In this document: one piece after another, positions 28,238-37,488 of the stretch
How positions within the stretch are numbered: the stretch's first letter is position 1
How the letters are laid out: each line of letters opens with the position of its first letter
Source of the DNA: Pseudomonadota bacterium
GTDB lineage: Bacteria; Pseudomonadota; Gammaproteobacteria; Burkholderiales; Burkholderiaceae_F
Reading direction: 5' to 3'
Assembly: GCA_029778535.1 (NCBI GenBank)
Contig: JAKOQB010000041.1
Span: 62,001-126,000 of the forward strand
DNA: 64,000 nucleotides
The notes under the pieces: generated by a model
Database searches by the model: none
Told to the model about the DNA's origin: nothing
Seen by the model: the letters and a program-made list of their open reading frames with translations, nothing else
Program-made: the position numbers and the translations under genes

Positions 28238-29434
28238 ATGACGCGCGCGACCGCCGCGCTCGCCGTCACGACCGCGATCCAGATCGCGGTCGCGCTCGCC
28301 GCGCTGACGCTGCCGGCGATCGCGCCGGTCGTGGCGCGCGATCTCGGCGTGCCGACCTCGATGGTCGGCAGCTACCTGTCGGCGCTGTATCTCGGCGCGT
28401 CGGCCGCGGCGCTGGTCGGCGGCGGGCTGGTGCTGCGGCTCGGTGCGATCCGGTTGTCGCAATGGGGGCTTGTGCTGTGTGCGCTGGCGCTGCTGCTCGC
28501 GCTGGCGCCGTCGGTCGTGGCGGTCGTTGCCGCGGCGGTGCTGCTGGGTCTCGGCTACGGGCCGATCACGCCGGCGTCGAGCCACGTGCTCGCGCGCACG
28601 GCCACCGCGCGCAACATGGCGCTGACGCTGTCGATCAAGCAGACCGGCGTGCCGGCCGGCATGGCGTTGGCCGGCATCGTCGTGCCGCCGCTCGCGGTCG
28701 CGTTCGGCTGGCGCGTCGCGGTCGCGTCCGTGGCCGCGCTGTGCGCGGCGGTCGCCTTGGCCGCGCAGCCGCTGCGTTCCGCGCTCGACGCCGATCGCGA
28801 CCGGCGCGCGCGCATCTCGCTCGCGCAACTGGTCGCAGGTCTGCGGCTGGTCGCGACCACGCCGCGGCTGCGCACGGCAGCCGCGGTGTCGTTCATCTAC
28901 TCCGGCATGCAGATGTGCACGACGGGCTTCATCGTCGCGTACCTTGCCGACGAGATCGGCGTGCCGCTGGTTGCCGCCGGGGTCGGCCTGACCGTCGCCA
29001 GCGTCGCCGGCGTGGTGGCGAGGATCGCGTGGGGTGCGGTCGCGGACCGGTGGCTCTCGCCGCACCGGACGCTGGCACTGCTTGGCGCGCTGATGGCGGT
29101 GTTCTCATCGGTCGTCGCGCTGCTCTCCAGCGCGTGGCCGTTCGCGGCGATGTTGATCGTGCTGGCCGCGCTTGGCGCGACCGCGATCGGCTGGAACGGC
29201 GTCTACCTCGCCGAGGTCGCGCGCGTCGCCCCGGCAGGGCAGGCGGGGCTCGCCACCGGCGGGTGCCTGTTCTTCACCTTCGTCGGCGTCGTCGTCTGCC
29301 CGGCGCTGTTTGGCTGGGCGCAGCGCGCCAGCGGCAGCTACGCGGTGAGCTTTGCCGGCGCCGCGGCCGTCTGCGGCGCGGTCGCGCTGTGGCTCGCCGC
29401 CGGAGGTCGCGCCGCCGCGGCGACGGAGCCTTGA
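28238..29434 (+). CDS. MFS transporter
   Basis: About 398 residues with twelve predicted hydrophobic segments and a major-facilitator layout: the loop between helices 2 and 3 reads LVGGGLVLRLG, and a central polar loop lies near residues 180-205. The family's helix 4/5 pattern (LLGLGYGPITPASSHVLAR) resembles the CynX/NimT-type or sugar/organic-anion exporter group. Substrate unknown. The ATG at 28238 is one option; a GTG at 28220 would add 6 residues. It reads away from the small lipoprotein and toward the oxidase, 113 bases before it. Confidence 0.8.
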   Translation: MTRATAALAVTTAIQIAVALAALTLPAIAPVVARDLGVPTSMVGSYLSALYLGASAAALVGGGLVLRLGAIRLSQWGLVLCALALLLALAPSVVAVVAAAVLLGLGYGPITPASSHVLARTATARNMALTLSIKQTGVPAGMALAGIVVPPLAVAFGWRVAVASVAALCAAVALAAQPLRSALDADRDRRARISLAQLVAGLRLVATTPRLRTAAAVSFIYSGMQMCTTGFIVAYLADEIGVPLVAAGVGLTVASVAGVVARIAWGAVADRWLSPHRTLALLGALMAVFSSVVALLSSAWPFAAMLIVLAALGATAIGWNGVYLAEVARVAPAGQAGLATGGCLFFTFVGVVVCPALFGWAQRASGSYAVSFAGAAAVCGAVALWLAAGGRAAAATEP

Positions 29435-29547
29435 GGCCGGCCGGAGTCATGCGCCGCGCTGTGACCGATCGTCGCGCGACGGGAACTGGCGTTCGCCGGA
29501 CCGAACTAACGAGCACCATGGCGAGCGGCGGAAAACTCCGGGGCGTG

Positions 29548-31086
29548 ATGTCGATCGATCGCCGCGTTGCGCTGAAAGCGCTCGCAGCCGCTGGTCTGGT
29601 CCGCTGGCCGGCGGCATTCGCGCAAGCGCCCGCCGATCCCGACCTCGAAATTCGGCTGACGGCGGCGCGCGATCGCGTTCCGATCTGGTCCGGCCCGGCG
29701 ACCGACGTGCTGCGCTTCCGCGCCGAGGTGCTGCGCGGCCGGCGCGATGCAGTGCGGCCATCAGGAAGTTATCTCGGGCCGGTGCTCGACCTGCGGCGCG
29801 GCGAGCGCGTGCGCATCGCCTTCGTCAACCGGACCGGTGAGTCGAGCATCGTTCATTGGCACGGCATGATCGTGCCCGAGCGCGCGGATGGCCATCCGCG
29901 CGTGGCGATCGCGTCCGGCGCCGAGTTCGTCTACGACTTCGAGGTGCGCAATCCCGCGGGCACCTATCTGTATCACCCGCATCCGCACGGACGGACCGGC
30001 GCGCAGGTCTACGCGGGGCTCGCGGGACTGATCGTCGTGCGCGAGCCGGGCGAGGCGGCGCTCGGCCTTCCTTCGGCCGCGGACGAACTGGCCCTCGTGC
30101 TGCAGGACCGCCGCGTCGGCAGCGGCAACCAGCTCGTGTTTCGGCGCACGATGATGGACGATATGACCGGCGTGCTCGGCGACCGCGTGCTCGTCAACGG
30201 CGTGCCGGACGCGCGCTTCGGCGTCGCTCGTCGCCCGTACCGGCTGCGCATCGCCAACGTCTCGAACGCGCGCATCTACAAGCTCGCGTGGTCCGACGAA
30301 CGTCCGTTGCACGTGATCGCGACCGATAGCGGGCTGCTCTCCCGCGCCGAGGGCGTGCAGGTCCGCCCCTACGTGGTCCTGGCGCCGTTCGAGCGCATCG
30401 AGCTACTGGAGGACTTCGGCGCACGGAGTGGCGGCGACGAAGTGGCGCTGATCAGCCGATCGTTCAATAACGGCATGATGGGCGGCATGATGGGCCGCGG
30501 CGGCGCGATGTCGAACAGGATGCGCGGCATGATGGGCGGCGGCTCGATGATGGGCGGCATGATGGGCGGCGGGCAGGGCGAGGAGTTGTTGATCGCGCGT
30601 TTCTCGATCGCGCGCGGTGAAAGGCAACCCGGTGCGGCGCTCCAATTGGCCGAGCCGCAGCCGCCGGCCCGTGCGTCGGGGCACGAGCTGTACACGCGGG
30701 TCTCGTTCAGCCATATGCGCGGAACGCTCAACGGCCGGGTGTTCGACCATCACGACATGACCGCGGTCGCCGACGATGAGCGGCTGCCGGTCGGTGCCGC
30801 GACACTGTGGACGTTCGACAACGACGGGCCGGGAATGATGGCAATGCCGCACCCGATCCACATCCACGGCGTGCGCTTCAGCGTGGTCGAGCGCACTGCA
30901 AGCGCCGCGCCGGCGGACCTGCGCGAGGGGCTGATCGATGTTGGCTACAAAGACACGTTCCTGATCTTTCCCGGCGAGCGCGTGCGCGCGTGGGTCGCGC
31001 CGACCGAGCCGGGGCTCTTCATGTATCACTGCCACAACCTCGAGCACGAAGACGGCGGCATGATGCGCAACTGCCGCTTCGTCTGA
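29548..31086 (+). CDS. Multicopper oxidase (CueO-like), Tat-exported
   Basis: Oxidises Cu(I) or phenols in the periplasm with oxygen as acceptor. The 512-residue protein starts with a twin-arginine-like signal (MSIDRRVALKALAAAGL). Copper ligands are visible: HWHG (103-106), HPHPHG (143-148), HPIHIHG (about 433) and HCHNLEHEDGGMM (about 495-507). A Met-rich insert (NNGMMGGMMGRGGAMSNRM, then more GGMM repeats, about 309-345) matches the CueO loop that recruits Cu(I). All four copper sites appear intact. The frame extends upstream of 29548, but the signal peptide fixes this start. Its stop overlaps the next gene. Confidence 0.88.
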   Translation: MSIDRRVALKALAAAGLVRWPAAFAQAPADPDLEIRLTAARDRVPIWSGPATDVLRFRAEVLRGRRDAVRPSGSYLGPVLDLRRGERVRIAFVNRTGESSIVHWHGMIVPERADGHPRVAIASGAEFVYDFEVRNPAGTYLYHPHPHGRTGAQVYAGLAGLIVVREPGEAALGLPSAADELALVLQDRRVGSGNQLVFRRTMMDDMTGVLGDRVLVNGVPDARFGVARRPYRLRIANVSNARIYKLAWSDERPLHVIATDSGLLSRAEGVQVRPYVVLAPFERIELLEDFGARSGGDEVALISRSFNNGMMGGMMGRGGAMSNRMRGMMGGGSMMGGMMGGGQGEELLIARFSIARGERQPGAALQLAEPQPPARASGHELYTRVSFSHMRGTLNGRVFDHHDMTAVADDERLPVGAATLWTFDNDGPGMMAMPHPIHIHGVRFSVVERTASAAPADLREGLIDVGYKDTFLIFPGERVRAWVAPTEPGLFMYHCHNLEHEDGGMMRNCRFV

Positions 31087-31715
31087 TGCGGGCGATGAAT
31101 CTGTACGACCGCTGGCTGCTGCCGCGGCTGATCGACTTCGCGATGCGCAACCGCGAGGCGACGCGCTACCGCGGCAAGATGGTCCCGGCCGCGCGGGGCC
31201 GGGTGCTGGAGATCGGCGCTGGCTCGGGGCTGAACCTGCCCTTCTACGGCACCGAGGTCACGCGGCTTTTCGCGCTCGATCCGTCGGAGCAATTGCTCGC
31301 GTTGGCGCGCGGCCGGCGCGCACCGGCGGGTTTCCCGGTCGAGTTCCTGCATCGCTCGGCCGAGGAGATCCCGCTCGATCGGGCCACGGTCGATACCGTC
31401 GTCACCACCTGGACGCTGTGCTCGGTGCCGGACGCCGTGCGTGCGCTGCGCGAAGCGAGGCGGGTGCTGAAGCCCGGCGGCACGCTGATCTTCGTCGAGC
31501 ATGGGCTTGCGCCGGATCCGCGCGTGCAGCGCTGGCAGCGCCGCCTCGATCCGTGGTGGTGCCGCTGCGCCGGTGGTTGCCATCTCGATCGCCGCATCGA
31601 CCGGCTGGTTCGGGAGGCCGGCTTCGAAACGCTGCAGCTCGAAACCGGATACGTGAAAGGACCGCGCCCGTTCACGTACACGTACTGCGGCCGCGCGCGC
31701 CGGCCACCGTCCTAA
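31086..31715 (+). CDS. Class I SAM-dependent methyltransferase
   Basis: 209 residues with motif I VLEIGAGSGLNLPFYG, post-I acidic LFALDPSEQ, and motif IV-like VDTVVTTWTLCSVPDAV: a Rossmann-fold methyltransferase of the UbiE/phospholipid methyltransferase type. It is coupled to the oxidase by a TGATG overlap, a pairing that may be circumstantial. Close homologues often methylate small lipophilic molecules or phosphatidylethanolamine. Substrate not readable. Its 3' end overlaps the convergent cytochrome gene by 4 bases. Confidence 0.8.
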   Translation: MRAMNLYDRWLLPRLIDFAMRNREATRYRGKMVPAARGRVLEIGAGSGLNLPFYGTEVTRLFALDPSEQLLALARGRRAPAGFPVEFLHRSAEEIPLDRATVDTVVTTWTLCSVPDAVRALREARRVLKPGGTLIFVEHGLAPDPRVQRWQRRLDPWWCRCAGGCHLDRRIDRLVREAGFETLQLETGYVKGPRPFTYTYCGRARRPPS

Positions 31716-32209
31716 CGATTCGCGCGAAACTGACGTTCCAGCTCCGCGTTCGCGGCCCTGATCTTGTCGGACCAACGGCTGCGTATGTACGCGAGCACGC
31801 TCCAGATCTCCTCGTCGCTCAGGCGTTCGCCGAATGCGGGCATGTCGCTCGCGTAGCCGGCCGGCGCGTACGGCGGCACGAGGCCCTTCTTCGTGATCGC
31901 GAACAGCACGGCCGGCGGGTGATGCCATGTATGGCCGCTGTCGTCGTGCGGCGGCGCCGGCATGCGGCCGTCAGGGCGGCGCGTTTTCCACTCGGGCTGC
32001 CCTTCGAGGTTGGCGCCATGGCAGGTGGCGCAGTGGGCGTCGTAGACACCGCGACCCGCGGCAATGCGGCGCGCGTCATCGAGATCCGGCGTGCCCGTGC
32101 CGGTCGGGCCGCGAAACACCGTCAACCACGCGGTCAGCGCGCCGAGCAGCATGACCGCGGCCACGATCGCCGCCGCGAGCCACGGCCTGCGCGAGGAAAC
32201 GGCTGTCAT
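31712..32209 (-). CDS. Membrane-anchored c-type cytochrome
   Basis: 165 residues: an uncleaved N-terminal membrane helix (WLAAAIVAAVMLLGALTAWLTV) and one haem c site, CATCH, near residue 59, with a distal methionine in SDMPAFGERLSDEEIW. The fold is class I cytochrome c. It ends the long copper-resistance gene series read on the minus strand, 37 bases after the CusF-like gene. It probably passes electrons in the periplasm. Confidence 0.85.
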   Translation of the reverse strand: MTAVSSRRPWLAAAIVAAVMLLGALTAWLTVFRGPTGTGTPDLDDARRIAAGRGVYDAHCATCHGANLEGQPEWKTRRPDGRMPAPPHDDSGHTWHHPPAVLFAITKKGLVPPYAPAGYASDMPAFGERLSDEEIWSVLAYIRSRWSDKIRAANAELERQFRANR

Positions 32210-32246
32210 CGGCGCGGTCGCTGACGGGCTCGGCTTGCCGCGCGCG

Positions 32247-32576
32247 TCACTTCGCCCTTTCGATCCGGGTGACGATCAGGTCGTCGCCCTTCTGCTCGGC
32301 GTCGAACTTCACCTTGTCGCCGACATTCAGGCCCTCGGCCATCTTCGCGTCCTTGAACCTGAAGCTCATCGTCATCGCGCCCATGCCGATGCTCTTGATC
32401 TCGCCGTGCTTCAGCAGCACCGTGCCGCGCGCCTTGTCGATCCGGCGCACTTCGCCGTCGGCGAGCTCGGCCTTCGCCGCCTGCGCGACCGTGGTCATGT
32501 GGCTGGCGTGCTGCGCGAGCGCCGGCAGCGCCGGTGCCAGCAGCGCCGCGGCCAGAACAAAGTGAACTGTCTTCAT
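32247..32576 (-). CDS. cusF: CusF-like periplasmic copper/silver-binding protein
   Basis: 109 residues with a signal peptide (KTVHFVLAAALLAPALPALA) and a CusF OB-fold: GEVRRIDKARGTVLLKHGEI, then GMGAMTMSFRFKD, where Met residues and a His coordinate Cu(I)/Ag(I). CusF delivers metal to CusB/CusA. The usual cation-pi tryptophan is not obvious. The ATG at 32576 follows AGGAGAG. It is downstream of cusA and separated from it by a heptamer repeat, so expression may differ from the pump. Confidence 0.85.
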   Translation of the reverse strand: MKTVHFVLAAALLAPALPALAQHASHMTTVAQAAKAELADGEVRRIDKARGTVLLKHGEIKSIGMGAMTMSFRFKDAKMAEGLNVGDKVKFDAEQKGDDLIVTRIERAK

Positions 32577-32593
32577 CGAAGCCTCTCCTTGGG

Positions 32594-32680
32594 GATTGCG
32601 GATTGCGCGAACAACGAACAACGAACAACGAGCAACGGACAACGGACAACGAACAACGGACAACGGACAACGAACAACGG
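32594..32680. repeat. Tandem heptamer repeats between cusA and cusF
   Basis: Two copies of GATTGCG (32594-32607) are followed, after a short spacer, by ten consecutive heptamers of the form (A/G)CAACG(A/G) at 32611-32680. The spacing is exact and most units are identical. The array fills nearly the whole gap between the cusA stop and the cusF ribosome-binding site. The GATTGCG unit is the reverse complement of the one inside cusB at 37456-37483. Confidence 0.9.
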
Positions 32681-32681
32681 A

Positions 32682-35600
32682 TCACCGATCACGGCTCACG
32701 GCCCTGCCCAGCTTCCACTGCATAACGAGCGCGTAGATCGCGGGGATGACCGCGAGCGTCAAAACGGTCGACGACACCATGCCGCCGACCATGGGCGCGG
32801 CGATTCGCCGCATCACCTCGCTGCCGGCGCCGGTTGACCACATGATCGGAAGCAGCCCGCCCATGATCGCCACCACGGTCATCATCTTTGGCCGCACGCG
32901 TTCGACCGCGCCTTCCATCACGGCCTGGTACAGGTCGGCGACGGTTGCGTCCTTGCGCTCGTATTGGCGTCTCTCGCGGATCTCGCGCCACGCACTGTCG
33001 AGATAGATCAGCATCACGACGCCGGTCTCCGCCGCCACGCCGGCGAGCGCAATGAAGCCGACCGCCACCGCGACGCTCAGGTTGTAGCCGAGCCACCACA
33101 GCAGCCAGATGCCGCCGAGCAGCGCGAACGGCACCGACGCCATCACGATCAGCGTGTCGGTCACGCGGCGGAAGTTCAGGTACAGCAGCACGAAGATGAT
33201 GCCGAGCGTCAGCGGCAACACGATCTTCAGTTTCTCGAGCGCGCGCTGCAGGTACTCGAACTGGCCACTCCACGTGATGTACGTGCCCGGCGGCAGGTTG
33301 ACGTTGTCGCGCACCGCCTGCTGCGCGTCGCGCACATAGCCGCCGATGTCGCGGCCGCGGATGTCGACGAAGATGTACGCCGACAGCAGCGCGTTCTCGG
33401 TGCGGATCTGCGGCGGGCCCTGCGTCAACTGCACGCGCGCGACCTGGCCGAGCGGAATCGTCGCCGGCGGCCGACCCTGCTCCGCCATCAGCGGCACCAG
33501 CACCTCGCGCTCGATCCGCTGCGGATCGGCGCGCGCATCGCGCGGGTAGCGGACGATCACGCCGAAGCGGTTGCGCCCCTCGACGGTGGTCGTGACCATC
33601 TCGCCGCCGAGCGCGGTGGCGACCACGTCCTGCAGCGCGCCGATCGACAGACCATAGCGCGCCAGTTGCGCGCGGTCGGGCACGACGTCGAGGTAGTAGC
33701 CGCCGGTCAGCCGCTCCGCGTACGCGCTGCTGGTGCCCGGCACGTTGCGCACCACGGTCTCGATCTCGCGCGCCACGCGCTCCATCTCCTTCAGGTCCGA
33801 GCCGAACACCTTGATGCCGATCGGCGTGCGGATCCCGGTCGACAGCATGTCGATGCGCGCGCGGATCGGCATCGTCCACGAGTTGGCCACGCCCGGAAAC
33901 TGCAATGCGCGGTCCATCTCGGCGATCAGCTTGTCGATGTTCATGCCGGGCCGCCACTGCGACTCGGTCTTCAGGTTGATCACCGTCTCGAACATCTCCA
34001 TCGGCGCGGGGTCGGTGGCGGTCGCCGCGCGGCCGGCCTTGCCGAACACCGATTCCACCTCGGGGAAGCTCATGATGATCTTGTTCTGCGTCTGCACGAG
34101 TTCCGCCGCCTTGGTCACCGACATGCCGGGCAGCGAGGTCGGCATGTAGAACAGCGTCCCCTCGTTCAGCGTCGGCATGAATTCGGTGCCGAGCCTCAGC
34201 GCCGGCCAGATCGTCGCGGCGCCGACCGCCACCGACAGCGCGATCGTCGCCAGCTTGTTGCGCAGCACCCAGGCGATCACCGGCCGGTACAGCGCGATCA
34301 GCACGCGGTTCACCGGGTTCTTCGACTCCGGCAGGATGCGGCCGCGGATCAGCCAGATCATCAGCAGCGGCACCAGCGTGACCGAGAGCAACGCCGCGCC
34401 CGCCATCGCGAACGTCTTGGTGTACGCGAGCGGCGCGAACAGTCGCCCCTCCTGCGCCTCGAGCGTGAACACCGGCAGGAAGCTCACGGTGATGATCAAG
34501 AGCGAAAAGAACAGCGCCGGCCCCACTTCCTTGCCCGCATCGATGATCGCCAGCGTGCGGTCGCCTTCAGCCGGCAACCGTTCGAGATGCTTGTGCGCGT
34601 TCTCGATCATCACGATCGCCGCGTCGACCATCGCGCCGATCGCAATTGCAATGCCGCCCAGGCTCATGATGTTCGAGTTGATGCCAAGCAGCCGCATGCA
34701 GATGAACGCGATCAGCACGCCGATCGGCAGCATCACGATCGCCACCAGCGCGCTGCGCACGTGCAGCAGGAACAGCACGCACACCAGCGCCACGATCACC
34801 GACTCCTCGAGCAGCGTCGATTTCAACGTGCCGATCGCGCGCTTGATCAGGTCCGAGCGGTCGTACACGGCCCGGATCGTCACGCCGCCGGGCAGCCCGG
34901 CCTTCAGTTCCTCGATCCGCTGCTTGACGTGGTCGATCACGGACAGGGCGTTCTCGCCGAAGCGCGCCACCGCGATGCCCGACACCACTTCGCCTTCGCC
35001 GTTCAGTTCCGTGACGCCGCGCCGCTCGTCCGGACCGAGCTCGACGCGCGCGAGGTCGCGCACGCGCACGGCGGTGCCTTTCTCCGCGCGCACGACCAGG
35101 TCCTCGATGTCGGCCGCGCTGCGCAGATACCCGCGCCCGCGCACCATGTACTCGGTCTCTGCGAGTTCCACCACGCGCCCGCCGACATCGCGGTTCGAGT
35201 CGCGAATCACCTGTGCGACCGTCATCAGCGGGATGTTGTAGGCGCGCAGCTTCACGGGATCGACGATCACCTGGTACTGCTGCACGAAGCCGCCGACCGA
35301 CGCAACCTCGGCGACGCCCTGCGCCTTGGTGAGCTGATAGCGCAGGTACCAGTCCTGCAGCGTGCGCAGTTCCGCCAGCGTGCGGTCCTTCGCCTGCACT
35401 GCATACTGGTACACCCAGCCGACACCGGTCGCGTCCGGCCCGATCTGCGCACTGACGCCCGACGGCAGCCGCGATGCGGCGAAGTTCAGGTACTCCAGGA
35501 CGCGCGAGCGCGCCCAGTAGATGTCGGTGCCGTCCTCGAAGATGACGTAGACGAACGACACGCCGAAGAACGAAAAGCCGCGCACGACCTTCGACTTCGG

Positions 35601-35828
35601 CACCGACAGCATCGCGGTGGTCAGCGGATAGGTGACCTGGTCCTCGACCACCTGCGGCGCCTGCCCCGGATACTCGGTGTAGACGATCACCTGCACGTCC
35701 GACAGGTCCGGCAGCGCATCGAGCGGCGTGCGCACGATCGCCAGCACGCCCGCGAACACGATCGCCAGCGTGGCGAGCGCGATCAGGAACGGATTGCGCG
35801 CCGACCAGGCGATCAGGCGTTCAAGCAT
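32682..35828 (-). CDS. cusA: CusA/CzcA-family heavy-metal RND efflux pump
   Basis: Inner-membrane proton-driven exporter that, with CusB and CusC, moves Cu(I)/Ag(I) from periplasm or cytoplasm out of the cell. The 1048 residues have twelve transmembrane segments and two large periplasmic loops. Diagnostic features: FEDGTDIYWARSRVLEYL near residue 100; the porter-domain stretch LPGMSVTKAAELVQTQNK, with the metal-relay methionine (equivalent to M573 of E. coli CusA) in the PGMS context; further methionines in PMEMFETVINLK. The helix-4 proton-relay segment (IAIGAMVDAAIVMIENAHK) is intact. The Met set favours a monovalent-metal (Cus) rather than Czc type. Preceded by an inverted repeat in the gap after cusB. 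Confidence 0.92.
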   Translation of the reverse strand: MLERLIAWSARNPFLIALATLAIVFAGVLAIVRTPLDALPDLSDVQVIVYTEYPGQAPQVVEDQVTYPLTTAMLSVPKSKVVRGFSFFGVSFVYVIFEDGTDIYWARSRVLEYLNFAASRLPSGVSAQIGPDATGVGWVYQYAVQAKDRTLAELRTLQDWYLRYQLTKAQGVAEVASVGGFVQQYQVIVDPVKLRAYNIPLMTVAQVIRDSNRDVGGRVVELAETEYMVRGRGYLRSAADIEDLVVRAEKGTAVRVRDLARVELGPDERRGVTELNGEGEVVSGIAVARFGENALSVIDHVKQRIEELKAGLPGGVTIRAVYDRSDLIKRAIGTLKSTLLEESVIVALVCVLFLLHVRSALVAIVMLPIGVLIAFICMRLLGINSNIMSLGGIAIAIGAMVDAAIVMIENAHKHLERLPAEGDRTLAIIDAGKEVGPALFFSLLIITVSFLPVFTLEAQEGRLFAPLAYTKTFAMAGAALLSVTLVPLLMIWLIRGRILPESKNPVNRVLIALYRPVIAWVLRNKLATIALSVAVGAATIWPALRLGTEFMPTLNEGTLFYMPTSLPGMSVTKAAELVQTQNKIIMSFPEVESVFGKAGRAATATDPAPMEMFETVINLKTESQWRPGMNIDKLIAEMDRALQFPGVANSWTMPIRARIDMLSTGIRTPIGIKVFGSDLKEMERVAREIETVVRNVPGTSSAYAERLTGGYYLDVVPDRAQLARYGLSIGALQDVVATALGGEMVTTTVEGRNRFGVIVRYPRDARADPQRIEREVLVPLMAEQGRPPATIPLGQVARVQLTQGPPQIRTENALLSAYIFVDIRGRDIGGYVRDAQQAVRDNVNLPPGTYITWSGQFEYLQRALEKLKIVLPLTLGIIFVLLYLNFRRVTDTLIVMASVPFALLGGIWLLWWLGYNLSVAVAVGFIALAGVAAETGVVMLIYLDSAWREIRERRQYERKDATVADLYQAVMEGAVERVRPKMMTVVAIMGGLLPIMWSTGAGSEVMRRIAAPMVGGMVSSTVLTLAVIPAIYALVMQWKLGRAVSRDR

Positions 35829-35851
35829 GCGCGGGACTCCAGGTCAGGTTC

Positions 35852-35924
35852 ACCACAGAGGCACAGAGGCACAGAGGCACATAGAAGAACCTCTTCTTTC
35901 CCTGTGGCTCTGTGCCTCTGTGGT
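35852..35924. repeat. Inverted repeat with 8-bp tandem units, cusB-cusA gap
   Basis: Perfect 17-bp arms at 35852-35868 and 35908-35924 (ACCACAGAGGCACAGAG and its complement). The left side also carries GAGGCACA units in tandem (about 35858-35880). Transcribed, this is a stable hairpin between cusB and cusA and could set their relative mRNA levels. Such CACAGAGGCACAGAG elements recur as scattered repeats in proteobacteria. Confidence 0.85.
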
Positions 35925-35940
35925 TCAAAGCGCCCTTCGT

Positions 35941-37488
35941 TCACTTTCTCGCCTCGATCTTCGTCACCACCCACTCACCCGGCTTGCGCTCGACGAACTC
36001 GAACGCGACCGGCGAGCCGGGCTTGACCGCCTTTGCGATCGCGTCGTTGGCCGGCATGAACTCCATCTGCATCTTCGGCCAGCCAAGGCTTGCGATCGGC
36101 TCGTGCGCGATCGTCAGCGCGCCGCTCGTCGCATCGACGTCGACCAGCGTACCGGTCGCGCTGTGCGCGACCTTGCCGCTCGCGGCCACGGGCGCGGGCG
36201 CGGACAGCGAACCGAGCGCGGCCTTCAGGTTGCTCTCGGCGTCGATCAGGAAGTTGGCGGCGACGACCACGGTCTCGCCTTCCTTCACGCCGTCGAGAAT
36301 CGCGACGTACTCTTCGCCGCGCGTGCCAAGCTTGATCTGGCGCGGCTCGAAGCGGCCGTTGCCAAGGTCGACCAGCACCACTTGGCGGCGGCCGCTGTCG
36401 ATCACCGCCGAGTTCGGCACCGCGAGTACTGCACCTGCCGCCGTCGGCAGCTCGACCTGCGCGTACATCGCGGGCTTCAGCCGCCCGCCGGGGTTGGGCA
36501 GCTCGATGCGGACCTGCGCGGTGCGCATCTCCGCCTTCAGCGTCGGGTAGACGTAAGTGACACGGCCCTTGAACGTCTCGCCCGGATACGCATCGAAGCG
36601 CACCTGCGCCATCTGTCCGACGCGCACGCGGCCGAGGTCCTGCTCGAACACGTCGGCGATCAGCCACACGCTCGACAGGTCGGCGATCTGGTACAGCATC
36701 TCGCCCGGCATGAAACGCATCCCCTGCGTGGCCTTGCGTTCGATCACGATGCCGCCGGCCGGTGCGCGCAGCGTCAGCGCGCGTTTCGGTTCGCCGCCTG
36801 AGGCGAGCCGGGCGATGTCCTCGTCGGTCACGTCCCAGTTGCGCAGGCGCGCGAGCGCGGAATCCGCGAGCCGCTTCATGCCCGCCTGCGTCTGTGCATC
36901 GGCGTTCCTCAGGGTGGCGAGCCCCTGCGCCGCCACCGCGTACTCGCGCTGCGCCGCCAGCAGCTCGGGGCTGTAGGCCTCGAAGAGCGGCGTACCGCGC
37001 GCGACGTACTGGCCCGTCACATTCACGTACAGCCGCTCGATGTAGCCCTCGAACTTCGCGCTGATCGTGTTCAATCGCCGCTCGTCGATCTCCACGCGCC
37101 CGGTCGCGCGCACCACCGCGTCGAGCGTGCGCTTCTCGACCTTCGCGGTGCGCACCCCGAGCCGCTGCACCTTCTCCGTGCTGATCTTGATGCCGGAGCC
37201 GGCGTCCTGATCCTCGCCCTCGTACACGGGGATGTAGTCCATCCCCATCGAGTCCTTCTTCGGCGTCGGCGATGTGTCGGGCAACCCCATCGGGTTGCGG
37301 TAGTACAGGATCTTCTTGCCGCCCTTTTCGGGAATCGCTGCCACGCTCGGCGCCGTCGCCTGATGCGCTCCGCGCGTCCCGAACCAATAGCCCGCGCCCG
37401 CAGTGACCGCCGCGCTTGCGACCACTGCCAGCACCACGCCGGACGCACGCCCCCGCGCAATCCGCAATCCGCAATCCGCAATCCTCAT
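35941..37488 (-). CDS. cusB: CusB-type membrane fusion protein with C-terminal CusF domain
   Basis: Periplasmic adaptor of the CusCBA pump, 515 residues. N-terminal membrane anchor (VVLAVVASAAVTAGAGYWFG), then a heavy-metal-binding YHS-like domain (ILYYRNPMGLPDTSPTPKKD and SMGMDYIPVYEG, about 57-92). The lipoyl/barrel hybrid core follows (RVEIDERRLNTISAKFEGYI ... MRFMPGEMLYQIADLSSVWL). A CusF-like copper-binding domain is fused at the C terminus (about 440-515, PKMQMEFMPAND). The ATG at 37488 follows GGGGGAGGAG and overlaps the cusC stop (ATGA). Its first 12 codons are made of a heptamer repeat. The fused CusF makes it a 'long' CusB, while a separate cusF is also present. Confidence 0.9.
   Translation of the reverse strand: MRIADCGLRIARGRASGVVLAVVASAAVTAGAGYWFGTRGAHQATAPSVAAIPEKGGKKILYYRNPMGLPDTSPTPKKDSMGMDYIPVYEGEDQDAGSGIKISTEKVQRLGVRTAKVEKRTLDAVVRATGRVEIDERRLNTISAKFEGYIERLYVNVTGQYVARGTPLFEAYSPELLAAQREYAVAAQGLATLRNADAQTQAGMKRLADSALARLRNWDVTDEDIARLASGGEPKRALTLRAPAGGIVIERKATQGMRFMPGEMLYQIADLSSVWLIADVFEQDLGRVRVGQMAQVRFDAYPGETFKGRVTYVYPTLKAEMRTAQVRIELPNPGGRLKPAMYAQVELPTAAGAVLAVPNSAVIDSGRRQVVLVDLGNGRFEPRQIKLGTRGEEYVAILDGVKEGETVVVAANFLIDAESNLKAALGSLSAPAPVAASGKVAHSATGTLVDVDATSGALTIAHEPIASLGWPKMQMEFMPANDAIAKAVKPGSPVAFEFVERKPGEWVVTKIEARK
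37456..37483. repeat. Four CGCAATC heptamers inside the cusB start
   Basis: Four perfect tandem heptamers lie within codons 2-11 of cusB, directly after its ATG. Because the unit is 7 bases, any change of one copy would shift the reading frame. The same unit (reverse complement) occurs twice upstream of cusF. Confidence 0.9.

Noticed and set aside
28111-31086. A single plus-strand open frame of 991 codons covering the MFS and oxidase region
   Set aside because: The first two-thirds is an Arg/Gly-rich shadow of the MFS gene in another frame. Only from 29548 does it encode a recognisable multicopper oxidase with its own signal peptide.
32611-32680. Regular repeats that could suggest a CRISPR array
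   Set aside because: Units are 7 bases, contiguous, with no spacers and no cas genes. They are simple tandem repeats.
32964-36026. Plus-strand open frame of 1020 codons opposite cusA
   Set aside because: Its His/Arg/Gln-rich composition is the antisense shadow of the RND pump, which has clear motifs on the minus strand.
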